This document shows, one piece after another, positions 8,316 through 17,727 of a stretch of DNA of 64,000 nt. This DNA is from Candidatus Desulfovibrio gallistercoris (lineage in GTDB: Bacteria; Desulfobacterota; Desulfovibrionia; Desulfovibrionales; Desulfovibrionaceae). Each line of letters opens with the position of its first letter. The stretch's first letter is position 1. The stretch is from NCBI GenBank assembly GCA_019118745.1, contig DWYJ01000037.1, positions 38,489 through 102,488 of the forward strand. Reading direction: 5' to 3'. Made by a program: the position numbers and the translations under genes. Below the pieces are notes generated by a model. It was not told where the DNA came from. It worked only from the letters and a program-made list of their open reading frames with translations, and ran no database searches.

Positions 8316-9161
8316 ATGCGCCATATATTTCTTCCGCTCGGCCTCACCTGCCTGCTCGGCATGGCGGCCCCGCTGACGGCAGGCGCCGCCAGCCTGTCAC
8401 AGGATTCCGGCTCCATCGACATCAACCAGCGTGTGCAGGACTGGAAAGATTACGGAGGGGCCCGCCTGTACTGGCTCTCCGTAGCGAGCCCGCGGCAGAT
8501 CCGCATGGGCGGCCTGCCCTTCGTGGACCCGGCTTCCCATCCCCTGCTCACTCCTGAGACGAAGGCTCCGGCACGCCGCAGCAGCGCACGGCGCAAGACG
8601 ACCCGGCGACAGAACACATCCGCCGTGCGTACCCAGAAAGCGCCCAAGGATGCCGGTTCCACCTCCCTGCGCAAACCTGCCGCCGCCAAGTCCGGCGGCA
8701 CGGTCAGCTCGGGCACCGTGCCCATCGAGCAGACCTCCCGTCGCAGGGGCGGGGGCATCGCCGTCACCACGGAAGTGCCGCGGCCCGTGGCGCCCGTTTC
8801 GGGCGGCCCCTGGGCTCCGGTGCCGGGCACGCCGCCGGTCTCTGGCCTCGGCATGTATGACGCCCAGCCCGTGCCCGCCATCATCCCCGCGGGTTCCCTG
8901 CCGCCCGGCGCGGCCACCAGTCCGGCCATGACGCCGCCCGTGCCTGCGGCTCCGGCCGCGGCGCAGCCTGCCGCTCCCGCCGTGGCCCCGGTCCCGGCCG
9001 GCCCCACGGACGTCTATAGTCCGCAGACGGTGCCGGGCACGCCCCTGCCGCCCCTGCCCGGTTCGGCGGCCGCGCAACCCATGCCCACCCTTCCGGGGGC
9101 ACAGGGCACGGCGGCCATGATGGGTGCGCAAAACGGCATGACCGCCCGCCGCGGCGGCTAG
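8316..9161 (+). CDS. Secreted Pro/Ala-rich hypothetical protein
   Basis: The 281-residue product has a clear signal peptide (MRHIFLPLGLTCLLGMAAPL, cleavage near AGAAS). A short conserved-looking head follows (SIDINQRVQDWKDYGGARLYW), then a basic Ser/Arg/Lys linker and a long Pro/Ala/Gly-rich tail. No enzyme or binding motif is visible. The tail suggests an extended, cell-wall-spanning or disordered periplasmic protein. GAGGAG lies nine bases before the ATG. It is transcribed alone between the divergent kinase gene and rpmH, and a hairpin follows its stop codon. Function unknown. Confidence 0.75.
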   Translation: MRHIFLPLGLTCLLGMAAPLTAGAASLSQDSGSIDINQRVQDWKDYGGARLYWLSVASPRQIRMGGLPFVDPASHPLLTPETKAPARRSSARRKTTRRQNTSAVRTQKAPKDAGSTSLRKPAAAKSGGTVSSGTVPIEQTSRRRGGGIAVTTEVPRPVAPVSGGPWAPVPGTPPVSGLGMYDAQPVPAIIPAGSLPPGAATSPAMTPPVPAAPAAAQPAAPAVAPVPAGPTDVYSPQTVPGTPLPPLPGSAAAQPMPTLPGAQGTAAMMGAQNGMTARRGG

Positions 9162-9180
9162 CGCTTTTTGCATCAAGAAA

Positions 9181-9210
9181 GGCCGGGCGACGCCACAGCG
9201 CCGCCCGGTT
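9181..9210 (+). terminator. Probable terminator after the secreted protein gene
   Basis: CCGGGCG pairs with CGCCCGG across a 12-base loop and is followed by only a short T run (GGTTT). It is a moderate candidate. The rest of 9211-9512 holds the rpmH promoter and leader and no gene. Confidence 0.45.
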
Positions 9211-9343
9211 TGGCGTGTGCGGGGAACCGCGTTTTTTCCGCGATGCGACTGGCCGCCCGACTTGGAACGCCCCATGTTTCCAACGAAAGATGCGCTCACC
9301 TGCGCGAGAGGACAAAGCGGCGCGTGACGCGCTGCCGCAGGGC

Positions 9344-9372
9344 TTGACGAATCCGGCCTTGCCATGTATGAA
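9344..9372 (+). promoter_or_regulatory. Sigma70-type promoter for rpmH-rnpA
   Basis: TTGACG, a 17-base spacer and TATGAA (5 of 6 and 4 of 6 matches). The predicted start is near 9379, giving an rpmH leader of about 134 bases. Confidence 0.6.
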
Positions 9373-9512
9373 CGATTTTTCGAATGTACTGCCTGCGGCC
9401 CGTTCCGGCAGGCACAATCTGCCGTGCGGACACTTTTCTGCCTGAATGCGCCTTTCTCGCGCCGGGTCGTCAGCCCCTTGTCCGCAGCCGCTTTACGAAA
9501 GGAGATCCGACC

Positions 9513-9647
9513 ATGAAAAGAACGTACCAGCCCAGCAAAATCCGTCGTGCCCGTACGCATGGTTTCCGTGCCCGCATGGCTACCGCCAGCGGCCGTGCCG
9601 TCCTGCGCCGTCGCCGCGCCAAGGGCCGCAAGCAGCTGAGCGCCTAG
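9513..9647 (+). CDS. rpmH: Ribosomal protein bL34
   Basis: The 44-residue protein [20 protein letters not shown]... with the [18 protein letters not shown] end is unmistakable bL34 of the large ribosomal subunit. AAAGGAG lies nine bases upstream. It heads the classical rpmH-rnpA-yidD-yidC-jag-mnmE block. The ORF track extends the frame upstream to 9384, which is not supported. Confidence 0.98.
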   Translation: MKRTYQPSKIRRARTHGFRARMATASGRAVLRRRRAKGRKQLSA

Positions 9648-9685
9648 ACCTGCGGCGGGGCAGGCCCTTGCCGTGCACGAATGCC

Positions 9686-10081
9686 ATGATGGCGTCGCAG
9701 CGACTGCCGAAAGAGGGGCGGGTCCGCAAACATGCGGATTACGCCCTCTGTTATGAGCAGGGGCGGCGTCATCACACCGGGAATTTCATCCTTTTCATAT
9801 TCCCACGCCCCGGCAGCGGAAAGATCCGTGTCGGGATGGCTGTTTCACGCAAGGTCGGCAATGCTGTGACACGCAATCGGCTCAAGCGCCTGCTGCGGGA
9901 GTTTTATCGCCTGCATCAGGCTCTTTTGCCGTATGATAGCGACATCGTGACCGTGGCCAAGAAGCACGCGGGGCAGTCCTGTCTCGATCTTGCCCTGGTG
10001 AGCGCCGAGCTGGAGCCCGTGCTCCGGCGGCAGCAGCGCCGCCAGCGGGAACAGCAGGAGACGCAGTCATGCCTTCCCTGA
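9686..10081 (+). CDS. rnpA: Ribonuclease P protein component
   Basis: RnpA binds RNase P RNA and helps remove 5' leaders from tRNA precursors. The RNR motif helix is present ([16 protein letters not shown]), preceded by the family strand ([15 protein letters not shown]). Start ATG at 9686 or 9689 gives 130-131 residues, normal for the family; the ORF-track extension to 9446 reads through rpmH in another frame. No strong Shine-Dalgarno site is visible, so translation may depend on rpmH, whose stop codon is 38 bases upstream. Its last 13 bases overlap yidD. Confidence 0.93.
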   Translation: MMASQRLPKEGRVRKHADYALCYEQGRRHHTGNFILFIFPRPGSGKIRVGMAVSRKVGNAVTRNRLKRLLREFYRLHQALLPYDSDIVTVAKKHAGQSCLDLALVSAELEPVLRRQQRRQREQQETQSCLP

Positions 10082-10362
10082 GAAAGGCCGTGCGCCTTCT
10101 GGCCATTCTGCCCATACGTCTCTATCAGTTGGGCATTTCGCCTTTGCTGCCCCCCTCCTGTCGATTCGTCCCCACCTGTTCCGCCTACGCCATCGAGGCG
10201 ATCACCCGCCACGGCCTTTTGCGCGGCGGGTGGCTGACGCTGCGCCGTCTGGCGCGCTGTCACCCCTGGGGCGGTTCAGGGTATGACCCCGTCCCTCCCG
10301 TGCACCCGCAGCCTGCGGAACCTGTCCCTCACAGGAGTACCATCCCCGATGCAAGAAACTAG
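10069..10362 (+). CDS. yidD: Membrane protein insertion efficiency factor YidD
   Basis: The small 97-residue protein has the family core [20 protein letters not shown] and [12 protein letters not shown], with the conserved Cys pair. YidD is a membrane-associated helper of Sec/YidC insertion. The start codon overlaps the end of rnpA by 13 bases and the gene overlaps the start of yidC by 14, so the three are translationally linked. Confidence 0.93.
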   Translation: MPSLRKAVRLLAILPIRLYQLGISPLLPPSCRFVPTCSAYAIEAITRHGLLRGGWLTLRRLARCHPWGGSGYDPVPPVHPQPAEPVPHRSTIPDARN

Positions 10363-12004
10363 CAGCAGCACCAAAAACCTCGCTCTGGCCATCGTCCTCT
10401 GCCTTGCCGTGCTCTTCGGCTGGAGCTTCTTTGCGGAATACATGGGCTGGGTCGCCAAGCCCGACCCCCAAGTGGCGGCGCAGCAGCAGGCCGAAGCCGA
10501 ACGGGCCAGGCAGGAGAAGGCCGAGGCCGAGAAGGCCCGCACGTCCGTGCCGCTGACGGTCTTCGCGCCGGTGCCGGGCCGGGACATCACCATCTCCACG
10601 CCGCTTTATGAAGCGGTCATCCACAGCGGCGGGGGCGTGGTGCGCTCCTTCCGCCTCAAGCACTACTCCGCCACCATCCAGCCTGATTCGCCGCTGGTCG
10701 ATCTGGTGGACGCCACCACGGCGGAATCCGCTCCGCTGGGCCTCGTCATCGACGGGGCAGCCTCCTGGAGCCTCGGCCAGTGGGCCGTGGAGAGCGAACC
10801 GCAGGGCCCCCTCTCCGCCGGACAAAGCGCGGTGCTGCGCCTCGTGGGCGAAGTGAACGGCCTGCGCGTGGTGCGCGAGCTCCAGTTCTCCGCCGACAGC
10901 TATCTCATCAAGGAAAAGACCAGCCTGACCCCGCTGGGCGACCAGACCCGCAGCGCCCGCGTGGCTTATACCGTGGCTTCCGACGCCAGCAATGCCGGCG
11001 GCGGACAGTATGACGCCATGCGCATCGCCTGGTATCTGGACAACTCCCTCGGTCAGGAGAGCGACGCCGAAGATCTGACCAAGGGCGTCACGGCCTCCGG
11101 CAACGTGAGCTGGGCCGGCCCCATGAGCACGTATTTCCTCTCGGCCATCCTGCCCGGCGACACCAGCAACGTCACGGTGAAGGGCCTGCTGCGCGGCGGC
11201 GTCTACCGCGTGGCGGTGGAAGAGCAGGACATCCAGCTCACCCCCGGCAACACCGCCGAATTGGAAGCCTCCTACTGGTTCGGGCCCAAGAAGCGCAAGC
11301 TGCTCATGGAGGTCTCCGACTCCCTGGCCGGCAGCGTCGAGCTCGGCATGTTCAGCATCATCGCCAAGGGCCTGCTCTGGCTGCTGGAATTCTTCCATCA
11401 GTACGTCAACAACTGGGGCCTGGCCATCATCCTCCTCACCGTGCTCATCAAGGCGGTCTTCTGGCCGCTCACGGCCAAGAGCTACGCTTCCATGGAGAAG
11501 ATGAAGAAGCTCCAGCCCATGATGATGAACATCCGGGAAAAGTACAAGGACAACAAGGAGATGATGAACAAGGAGGTCATGGCCCTCTACAAGACCTATG
11601 GCGTCAACCCCGCCAGCGGCTGCATCCCCATCCTTGTCCAGCTCCCTGTGTTCTTCGGCCTGTATCAGGCGCTGCTCACGGCCATCGAGCTGCGCCACGC
11701 CACTTTCGTCGAGTTCCTGCCGTTCACGGACAAGATCTGGCTGGCTGACCTCTCGGCCAAGGACCCCTTCTACATCACGCCCATCATCATGGGCCTGACC
11801 ATGTTCCTGCAGCAGCGCATGAGCCCTCCGCCGACCGATCCCACGCAGCAGAAGGTCATGATGTTCCTGCCGCTCATCTTTACCGTGCTGTTCCTCGGCT
11901 TCCCGTCGGGTCTGGTGCTGTACTGGCTGGTCAACAACATCCTGTCCATCGCCCAGCAGGGCCTCATGCACCGCAAGAACAGACGGCTCGACGCCGACAG
12001 TTAG
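10349..12004 (+). CDS. yidC: Membrane protein insertase YidC
   Basis: YidC inserts and folds inner-membrane proteins, alone or with SecYEG. The 551-residue protein shows an N-terminal membrane anchor ([18 protein letters not shown]), a large periplasmic beta domain (residues about 60-340) typical of Gram-negative YidC, and then the five-TM insertase core with the cytoplasmic hairpin ([20 protein letters not shown]) and the final [20 protein letters not shown] signature. The start at 10349 (MQETSSSTK) was preferred over 10283, which would run far into yidD; AGGAG lies upstream. It ends 63 bases before jag. Confidence 0.97.
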   Translation: MQETSSSTKNLALAIVLCLAVLFGWSFFAEYMGWVAKPDPQVAAQQQAEAERARQEKAEAEKARTSVPLTVFAPVPGRDITISTPLYEAVIHSGGGVVRSFRLKHYSATIQPDSPLVDLVDATTAESAPLGLVIDGAASWSLGQWAVESEPQGPLSAGQSAVLRLVGEVNGLRVVRELQFSADSYLIKEKTSLTPLGDQTRSARVAYTVASDASNAGGGQYDAMRIAWYLDNSLGQESDAEDLTKGVTASGNVSWAGPMSTYFLSAILPGDTSNVTVKGLLRGGVYRVAVEEQDIQLTPGNTAELEASYWFGPKKRKLLMEVSDSLAGSVELGMFSIIAKGLLWLLEFFHQYVNNWGLAIILLTVLIKAVFWPLTAKSYASMEKMKKLQPMMMNIREKYKDNKEMMNKEVMALYKTYGVNPASGCIPILVQLPVFFGLYQALLTAIELRHATFVEFLPFTDKIWLADLSAKDPFYITPIIMGLTMFLQQRMSPPPTDPTQQKVMMFLPLIFTVLFLGFPSGLVLYWLVNNILSIAQQGLMHRKNRRLDADS

Positions 12005-12031
12005 CCTGACGGCACAATGCGTTCCTACCGG

Positions 12032-12052
12032 GCGGGCGGCTTGGCCGCCCGC
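12032..12052 (+). other. 9-bp GC hairpin between yidC and jag
   Basis: GCGGGCGGC and GCCGCCCGC pair perfectly around TTG. There is no T run, so it is not a terminator. It lies 16 bases before the jag start and may influence processing or translation. Confidence 0.4.
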
Positions 12053-12067
12053 TCTATTGGGGTTGTT

Positions 12068-13459
12068 ATGGAAGGTTTCAAGGAATTTCTCGGCAAAACG
12101 CTGGATGCGGCCATCGAAGAGGCCTGCACCTACTACAACGCCTCGCGCGAAAAGCTCGAAATCGAGATCATCCAGGACGCCAAGACGGGCATCTTCGGCA
12201 TCGTCGGGGCCCGCAAGGCCAAGGTGCGCGCCCGGCGCGCCGCCCTGCGCGAAGTGGTGGAAAACGCCCTGGGACGGAGCAGCCGCCCCGTGTCTGCCGA
12301 GGCGGACGCCACCGGCGGCAAACAGAGCGGCGAGCCCTCCGCCACGCCTGCGGAAGAGCCCGCCCGCGAAACGCGCCCGGAAAAGCCCGCCGCACGTGAA
12401 GGCGGTCCGCGGCGCGGCAAGGGCCGGACGGAAGAGCGCAGCCCCCGCGAGGGTGACGCGCGCGAAGGCCGCCGGAGCGAAGAGCGCGGCCCCAAAGCCG
12501 GCCGCAAGGGCCAGAACATGCCGGCCCCCGTCACGCCCTCTCAGCAGACGGAAGACGTCGCCACGGGAGCGGCCGCGGAAAGCGAAGATCAGCCTGACAA
12601 TACGGAAAAAACGCCCCGCGCCGAGCGCCCCCGCCACGGGGAACGCTCCGGCCGCGCCGCCCAGCGGGAGAGCCGCCGCGCCCCGGCGGACGACGATATG
12701 GACGAAGCCGACGAGTCCCTGCCGCGCCGCGCGCTGGAAGAGCTGGATCAGGCCCGCCTGCAGGAGCTGGCCAAGGACTGCGTGAGCCGCCTCATCCGTC
12801 CCATGCTGAGCCAGCCGGTGGAAGAGCCGGAAGTGGATATCGTGGACGGACGGGTACGGGTCGCCGTGGACTGCGGCGAGGACTCCGGCCTGCTCATCGG
12901 CCGTGAAGGCCAGACGCTGGCCGCCCTCCAGTACCTGGCCTCGCGCATCGTCTCGCGCGGCATGGACGCCGCCGTGCGCGTCCAGCTGGATGCCGGGCGC
13001 TACCGGCAGCGGCAGGAGGAAAAGCTGCGCGACATGGCGCTGGCCCTGGCGGCCAAGGTGCGCCAGACGGGCCGCTCCTACTCCACCCGTCCGCTCAGCT
13101 CCTACCACCGGCGCATCATCCACCTCTGCCTGCAGGAGATGGACGACATCCTGACCCGCAGCACCGGGGACGGCCCGCTGAAGCGGGTGGTGATTTTGCG
13201 CCGCCGGCCGGAAAAAGGCGAGCGCCAGCCGCAGGGCGAGCGGGACAATCGCCGCCGCGCTCCCCGTCCCGAGGGGGAGACTGAAGGCCGCAACGCCTCT
13301 CTCGCCGCCTCCGCCGTGCCGGATATGACGGCGGGAATGCCGGTGGAGACGACCGCGTGTGGCGGGCCCATGCCGGCGATGCAGGAAGCGGCGGAACAGA
13401 CGGCGGAAGCCCCCGCCGCAGCCGCGACGGACGGCGAGCGCTCACGGGACGAGGCATGA
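12068..13459 (+). CDS. jag: Jag/KhpB (EloR) RNA-binding protein
   Basis: Jag proteins bind RNA and in Gram-positive relatives affect cell elongation. Domains in order: Jag-N (residues 1-55, EGFKEFLGKTLDAAIEEAC), a long charged, disordered linker rich in Arg, Glu and Pro (about 75-225), a KH domain (VRVAVDCGEDSGLLIGREGQ), an R3H domain (with RPLSSYHRRIIHL), and another charged tail. At 463 residues it is about twice the length of firmicute Jag; the extra length is linker and tail. The start is ATG at 12068. Its stop codon overlaps the mnmE start (ATGA). Confidence 0.93.
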   Translation: MEGFKEFLGKTLDAAIEEACTYYNASREKLEIEIIQDAKTGIFGIVGARKAKVRARRAALREVVENALGRSSRPVSAEADATGGKQSGEPSATPAEEPARETRPEKPAAREGGPRRGKGRTEERSPREGDAREGRRSEERGPKAGRKGQNMPAPVTPSQQTEDVATGAAAESEDQPDNTEKTPRAERPRHGERSGRAAQRESRRAPADDDMDEADESLPRRALEELDQARLQELAKDCVSRLIRPMLSQPVEEPEVDIVDGRVRVAVDCGEDSGLLIGREGQTLAALQYLASRIVSRGMDAAVRVQLDAGRYRQRQEEKLRDMALALAAKVRQTGRSYSTRPLSSYHRRIIHLCLQEMDDILTRSTGDGPLKRVVILRRRPEKGERQPQGERDNRRRAPRPEGETEGRNASLAASAVPDMTAGMPVETTACGGPMPAMQEAAEQTAEAPAAAATDGERSRDEA

Positions 13460-14853
13460 CCACCATTGCGGCCATCGCCACGGCGCCTGGGGCAGGCGGT
13501 ATCGGCATTGTGCGCCTTTCCGGGCCGCGTGCCAAGGAGATCCTGGCGCGGCTCTTCCTGCCGCTTTCGGCGGGCTTCGTCAATTTCCGCCCCTGGCAGC
13601 TGCATCATGGCCGCGTGCTGGACAGTCACGGCGAGGCCCTCGATGACGTGCTGGCCGTCTTCATGCCCGGCCCCCGCACCTTCACCGGGGAGGACGTGGC
13701 CGAGATCCACTGTCACGGCGGCGTGTTCATCGTGCAGGCCGTGCTGGAGAGCGCTCTGCGCCTCGGCGCGCGGCAGGCGCAACGCGGGGAGTTCAGCCGC
13801 CGGGCTTTCTGCAATGGCCGTATGGACCTGAGCCAGGCCGAAGCCGTGGCCGAACTGGTGGCCGCGCCCTCGCGCGAGGCCGTGCGCTTCGGCCTTTCGC
13901 GTCTTGAGGGGCTGCTCGGCCGCCGGGTGCGCGCCCTGCGTACGGAGCTGGACGGACTGCGCGCCCAGATGTGCCTTGCCGTGGATTTCCCTGAAGAGGA
14001 AGTGGAGAGCCTGCCCCCGTCCGCCTTTGCCGGGCGCGTCCTGGACGTGATGCAGGCCCTTGAGGGGCTGTTGCGGGCCCAGCGCCGGGCGCGGGTCATG
14101 CAGCAGGGGGCGCAGGTCGTGCTGGCCGGAGCGGTCAACGCCGGCAAGTCCAGCCTGATGAACGCCCTGCTGGGCCGCCAACGGGCGCTGGTCACCGACA
14201 TCCCCGGCACGACGCGTGATTTTATCGAAGAAGGCTGCGATCTGGACGGGCTCTCCATCCGGCTGGTGGACACCGCCGGCCTGCGGGAAGCGACGGAGAG
14301 CGTGGAACATCTGGGCATTGCCCTGAGCCGTGAGAAGCTGGCCCAGGCGGACGCTATCCTGCTCGTGGTGGACGGCGGCGCGCTGGGCGAGGACGGCGCG
14401 GCCGCGGTGGTCTGTCCGGAACCGGCCGCCGCCGAAGTGCTGGAGACCGCCGGGGACATCCCGGTCCTGCTGGTCTGGAACAAGGCGGATCTTTGCGATC
14501 CGGCCGTCTTCCCGCCCCGCTGGGCCGGCCGGCGCCCCGCCCTGCGGCTCTGCGCGCGCAGCGGCGCGGGGCTCGACGAGCTCGCTGCGCGGCTGCGGGA
14601 GTGCATCCTTGCCGGAACGGCGGAAACGCCCCCGGAGGATGGACTGGCCCCCAATGCCCGGCAGGCGCTGGCGCTGGAACAGGCTCGCCGCGAACTGGAA
14701 GGGCTCCATGCGGACATCCTGTCCGGCATGCCGTATGACTGTTGCGCCGTGCGCCTGGCCGCGGCGACGGCCTATCTGGACGAGGTCACCGGCAGCAACA
14801 GCACGGAAGAGGTGCTGAACAGCATCTTTGAACATTTCTGTATCGGGAAATAA
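13456..14853 (+). CDS. mnmE: tRNA modification GTPase MnmE
   Basis: MnmE with MnmG installs the 5-carboxymethylaminomethyl group on wobble uridine of certain tRNAs. The 465-residue protein has the N-terminal tetrahydrofolate-binding domain (TTIAAIATAPGAGGIGIVRLSG), a central G domain with AGAVNAGKSSLMN, DIPGTTRDFI, DTAGLR and NKAD, and the C-terminal CIGK with the catalytic Cys. The start codon sits in an ATGA overlap with jag. A hairpin (CGGCAGGG/CCCTGCCG) lies in the 44-base gap before the next gene but lacks a T run. Confidence 0.97.
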   Translation: MTTIAAIATAPGAGGIGIVRLSGPRAKEILARLFLPLSAGFVNFRPWQLHHGRVLDSHGEALDDVLAVFMPGPRTFTGEDVAEIHCHGGVFIVQAVLESALRLGARQAQRGEFSRRAFCNGRMDLSQAEAVAELVAAPSREAVRFGLSRLEGLLGRRVRALRTELDGLRAQMCLAVDFPEEEVESLPPSAFAGRVLDVMQALEGLLRAQRRARVMQQGAQVVLAGAVNAGKSSLMNALLGRQRALVTDIPGTTRDFIEEGCDLDGLSIRLVDTAGLREATESVEHLGIALSREKLAQADAILLVVDGGALGEDGAAAVVCPEPAAAEVLETAGDIPVLLVWNKADLCDPAVFPPRWAGRRPALRLCARSGAGLDELAARLRECILAGTAETPPEDGLAPNARQALALEQARRELEGLHADILSGMPYDCCAVRLAAATAYLDEVTGSNSTEEVLNSIFEHFCIGK

Positions 14854-14897
14854 ACGGCAGGGAGCACCTGAAAAGCCCCTGCCGGGGAAAGCGTCGC

Positions 14898-15503
14898 ATG
14901 AATCTGGAAGAGTTGCGCCGTCGCCTGAGCAGCGACGAGATCAATGCCCTGCCCCTGCGGCATTACGAAGGGCCCATCTACCTTGTCCGCACCGAGGCGG
15001 ACTGGCGCAATGCCCTGCCCCAGCTTCTCGATGAACGCGTCATCGGTTTCGACACGGAGACCCGCCCCACCTTCCGCAAGGGCCGCATCAACCAGCCTTC
15101 GCTGGTGCAGCTCGCCACGGCGGATGCCGTATACCTCGTGCAACTCGGCTGGCTGCCCTTCGGCGATTATCTGGCCGATCTGCTGGCCGACGGCCGCTAT
15201 CTCAAGGTCGGCGTCGGCATCGGCGACGACATGCGGGAACTGGGCAAGATCCACCCCTTCACGCCCGCCGGGCATGTGGATCTCGGCCAGATGGCGCGCC
15301 AAAACCGCATGTGCAGTCAGGGCCTGCGCTCCCTGACCGCGCACCTTTTCGGCTGGCGCATCTCCAAGGGGCCGCAGTGCTCCAACTGGGGCCTGCCCGA
15401 ACTGACCCAGCGCCAGATCCTCTATGCCGCCACCGACGCCTGGGTCGGCCGGGCCATCTTCCTCAAAATGTGCGAGCTGGGGCTCGTGAGGCAGTTGCCA
15501 TGA
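14898..15503 (+). CDS. DEDD-type 3'-5' exonuclease domain protein
   Basis: The 201-residue single-domain protein is of the RNase D/DnaQ-like DEDDy class. Exo I is FDTET (residues about 52-56), Exo II is around KVGVGIGDDMREL, and Exo III is YAATDAWVG, where Tyr and Asp fit the DEDDy pattern. No HRDC domain is present, so it is not full-length RNase D. It probably trims RNA or DNA 3' ends in the cytoplasm. The substrate is unknown. It starts 44 bases after mnmE and overlaps the CofD-like gene (ATGA). Confidence 0.88.
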   Translation: MNLEELRRRLSSDEINALPLRHYEGPIYLVRTEADWRNALPQLLDERVIGFDTETRPTFRKGRINQPSLVQLATADAVYLVQLGWLPFGDYLADLLADGRYLKVGVGIGDDMRELGKIHPFTPAGHVDLGQMARQNRMCSQGLRSLTAHLFGWRISKGPQCSNWGLPELTQRQILYAATDAWVGRAIFLKMCELGLVRQLP

Positions 15504-16648
15504 TGGCGGCCACGCCTCCGGCGCTTGGCCCGCGCCTGGTGTTCTTTACCGGCGGCACGGCCCTGCGGGAGGTCAGCCGCAGCCTTACCCGCCTGACGCA
15601 CAATTCCGTCCATCTGGTCACCCCCTTCGATTCCGGCGGCAGCACGGCCAGCCTGCGCCGGGCTTTCGCCATGCCCGCCGTGGGGGATATCCGCAACCGG
15701 CTGGCGGCCCTGTCCGACAGGGACATCATCCCCGACGCCGTGCTGGAACTCTGGGAGCAACGCCTGCCGGAAGACGGCGACCCGGAAGAACTGCGCCGGC
15801 AACTGCTGCAACTGGGCGAGAGCGTCCATCCCTGCTGGCGGGAGCTGCCGGATGTCTTCGCCGCCTCCATGCGGCTGTATCTCTCCTTCTTCCTGCGCCG
15901 CATGCCGCCCCATTTCGATGCGCGCTACGCCAGCCTCGGCAATCTCATGCTGGCCGGGGGCTATCTGGAACACCGGCGGGACTTCGGGCCGGTGCTGGCC
16001 TTCTTTTCCCGTCTGCTGCAGGCGCGCGGCGTGGTCACGCCCATCGTGGAGGAGAGCCTGCATCTGGCGGCCGTGCTGGATGACGGCAGCCGGGTGGTGG
16101 GGCAGCACCATTTCGGTCAGCTCGGACAAAACATCCGCCGCCTCTTCCTGACCGTCCACGAGCCGGACCGGCCCTTCCACGACATGACCCCCTGCCGCCC
16201 GGCCATCACCCGCACGGCGGCGACCTATCTGCAAAGCGCGGGGCTCATCTGCTACCCGATGGGGAGCTTCTACACCAGCGTGCTGGCCAACCTGCTGCCT
16301 GCCGGCGTGGGGCGGGCCGTGCGGTCCGCCGCCTGTCCCAAGGTCTTCCTGCCCAATTCGGGACAGGACAGGGAGGTCTGCGGCCTTTCCATCCTGGGCC
16401 AGACCCGCATGATCCTGGATGCCCTGCGCGCGGACTGCCCCGACGCGCAGCCGCAGGAGCTGCTGCAATGGGTCGTGGTGGACCGGCAGCACGGCGTATA
16501 CGAGGGCGGCTGCGACACCACCGCGCTGGCGGATCTCGGCCTGCGCGTGCTGGACGTGGATATGGTCCGGCCCGACATGCCGGAACGCCATGACCCGGAC
16601 AAGGTGGCCCGTCTGCTCTGCCGCCTCAGCCGCGGGGAAGAGGCGTGA
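15500..16648 (+). CDS. CofD/YvcK-like protein (GAK-system type)
   Basis: The 382-residue protein opens with RLVFFTGGTALREVSRSLTR and VTPFDSGGSTASLRRAF, the nucleotide/phosphate-binding start of the CofD/YvcK superfamily (2-phospho-L-lactate transferase and the UDP-sugar-binding YvcK). The following AMPAVGDIRNRLAAL also fits. From memory it resembles the CofD-related members annotated as part of the uncharacterised GAK system in Desulfovibrio-like genomes; no ATP-grasp or HprK-like partner lies in this window. The start is ATG at 15500, overlapping the exonuclease stop codon. It is unlikely to make coenzyme F420. The true substrate is unknown. Confidence 0.75.
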   Translation: MMAATPPALGPRLVFFTGGTALREVSRSLTRLTHNSVHLVTPFDSGGSTASLRRAFAMPAVGDIRNRLAALSDRDIIPDAVLELWEQRLPEDGDPEELRRQLLQLGESVHPCWRELPDVFAASMRLYLSFFLRRMPPHFDARYASLGNLMLAGGYLEHRRDFGPVLAFFSRLLQARGVVTPIVEESLHLAAVLDDGSRVVGQHHFGQLGQNIRRLFLTVHEPDRPFHDMTPCRPAITRTAATYLQSAGLICYPMGSFYTSVLANLLPAGVGRAVRSAACPKVFLPNSGQDREVCGLSILGQTRMILDALRADCPDAQPQELLQWVVVDRQHGVYEGGCDTTALADLGLRVLDVDMVRPDMPERHDPDKVARLLCRLSRGEEA

Positions 16649-17685
16649 ACGGGCAGGAACCCGCCCGCCGTGTGCCGGTGGAGACCGCGCTGCACGGCCT
16701 GCGCCTGGACCGGGCCGTCATGACGCTGTGCGGTCTGAGCCTGCGGGCCGCCCGCCGCCGCATCGAGGACGGCGGCATCCTGCTGGACGGCAGGCCCGCC
16801 GCGGCGGCACTGCGCCTGCGTGCGGGGCAGACCCTTGAACTGCTCCCCGACGATCACATATGCCGTGGCCATGCCGGCGACGAAGCGGCGCTGGCCGTCC
16901 GTCTGCTGGGCAGGCAGGGCGACTATGCGGCCTTCGTCAAGCCCGCCGGGCTGCACAGCAGCCCGCTTGCCGGACGCTGCGCGCCGAACCTGGAAGACGC
17001 CGCCCGGACGCTCTGGGGGGATGAGGCCCGCCCCCTGCATTTCCTCCAGCGGCTGGATCAGGCCACCTCCGGCATCGTCTGCGCGGCCCTTTCCCCTGAC
17101 GCCGCGCAGCGCTTCCGCACGGACGAGGGCTGCGGTCGCTACGCCAAGGCCTATCTGGCCCTGCTGCACGGCGAGTTGAGCGCGCCGGTCACGGCGGACA
17201 GGGCCCTTGACGTGGACAGCCGCAGCGTCAGCCGCGTTCTGGACAAAGCCGCCCCGCTCCTGCGCCATACCCTCTTTTTCCCCCTGCAAGTCCTGCGCGG
17301 CGGCGAGGCGGAGGAGGTGCTTGCCGCCAACGGCCTGCCCGCCGTCCCTGCCGCGACGATCACGCTTGCCGCCTGCCTCATCCGTTGCGGGGCCCGCCAT
17401 CAGATACGGGCCCATGCGGCCAGTCTCGGCCTGCCCCTCTGCGGCGACGGCCGCTATGCGCCGTCCGGCGGCACCCCCGCAGCCGGGGGACCGGAACGCT
17501 TCCTGCTGCATCATGCCCGCCTGAGCGGGCCCTGCGGACAGTGGCTGTGCCTGCCGGACTGGAACGGCCTGCCCTTTCTGGAAAATCATTTCCGAAAATG
17601 GCTTGAATCCCTCAGCCGTTACGATAGTATATTCCTCACGGAAAAGGCCGCTGCGGCCCGCGCCCCTGCGCGGGAACGCGGTTGA
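16645..17685 (+). CDS. RluA-family pseudouridine synthase
   Basis: The 346-residue protein has an N-terminal S4-like RNA-binding stretch (LRAARRRIEDGGILLDGRPA) and a catalytic domain with HFLQRLDQATSGIV, whose RLD Asp is the nucleophile, followed by YAKAYLALLHG and GARHQIRAHAASLGLPLCGD, all RluA-family signatures. It isomerises uridine in rRNA or tRNA; the exact site (RluC/RluD-like) cannot be told. The start is GTG at 16645 in a GTGA overlap with the previous gene, so it is translationally coupled. It has an insertion-rich middle and a variable C-terminus. Confidence 0.88.
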   Translation: MNGQEPARRVPVETALHGLRLDRAVMTLCGLSLRAARRRIEDGGILLDGRPAAAALRLRAGQTLELLPDDHICRGHAGDEAALAVRLLGRQGDYAAFVKPAGLHSSPLAGRCAPNLEDAARTLWGDEARPLHFLQRLDQATSGIVCAALSPDAAQRFRTDEGCGRYAKAYLALLHGELSAPVTADRALDVDSRSVSRVLDKAAPLLRHTLFFPLQVLRGGEAEEVLAANGLPAVPAATITLAACLIRCGARHQIRAHAASLGLPLCGDGRYAPSGGTPAAGGPERFLLHHARLSGPCGQWLCLPDWNGLPFLENHFRKWLESLSRYDSIFLTEKAAAARAPARERG

Positions 17686-17727
17686 GCCGCCCAGCTTTTT
17701 TTCCGCCACCTTTTTTCAGGAGACGGC

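Noticed and set aside
8160-9512. Chromosome origin near rpmH
   Set aside because: rpmH-rnpA-yidC blocks often lie near oriC, but I found no cluster of TTATCCACA-like DnaA boxes and no dnaA or dnaN gene.
10202-13123. 973-residue minus-strand ORF
   Set aside because: It is antisense to yidC and jag, with His/Gly/Arg-rich composition typical of shadow frames.
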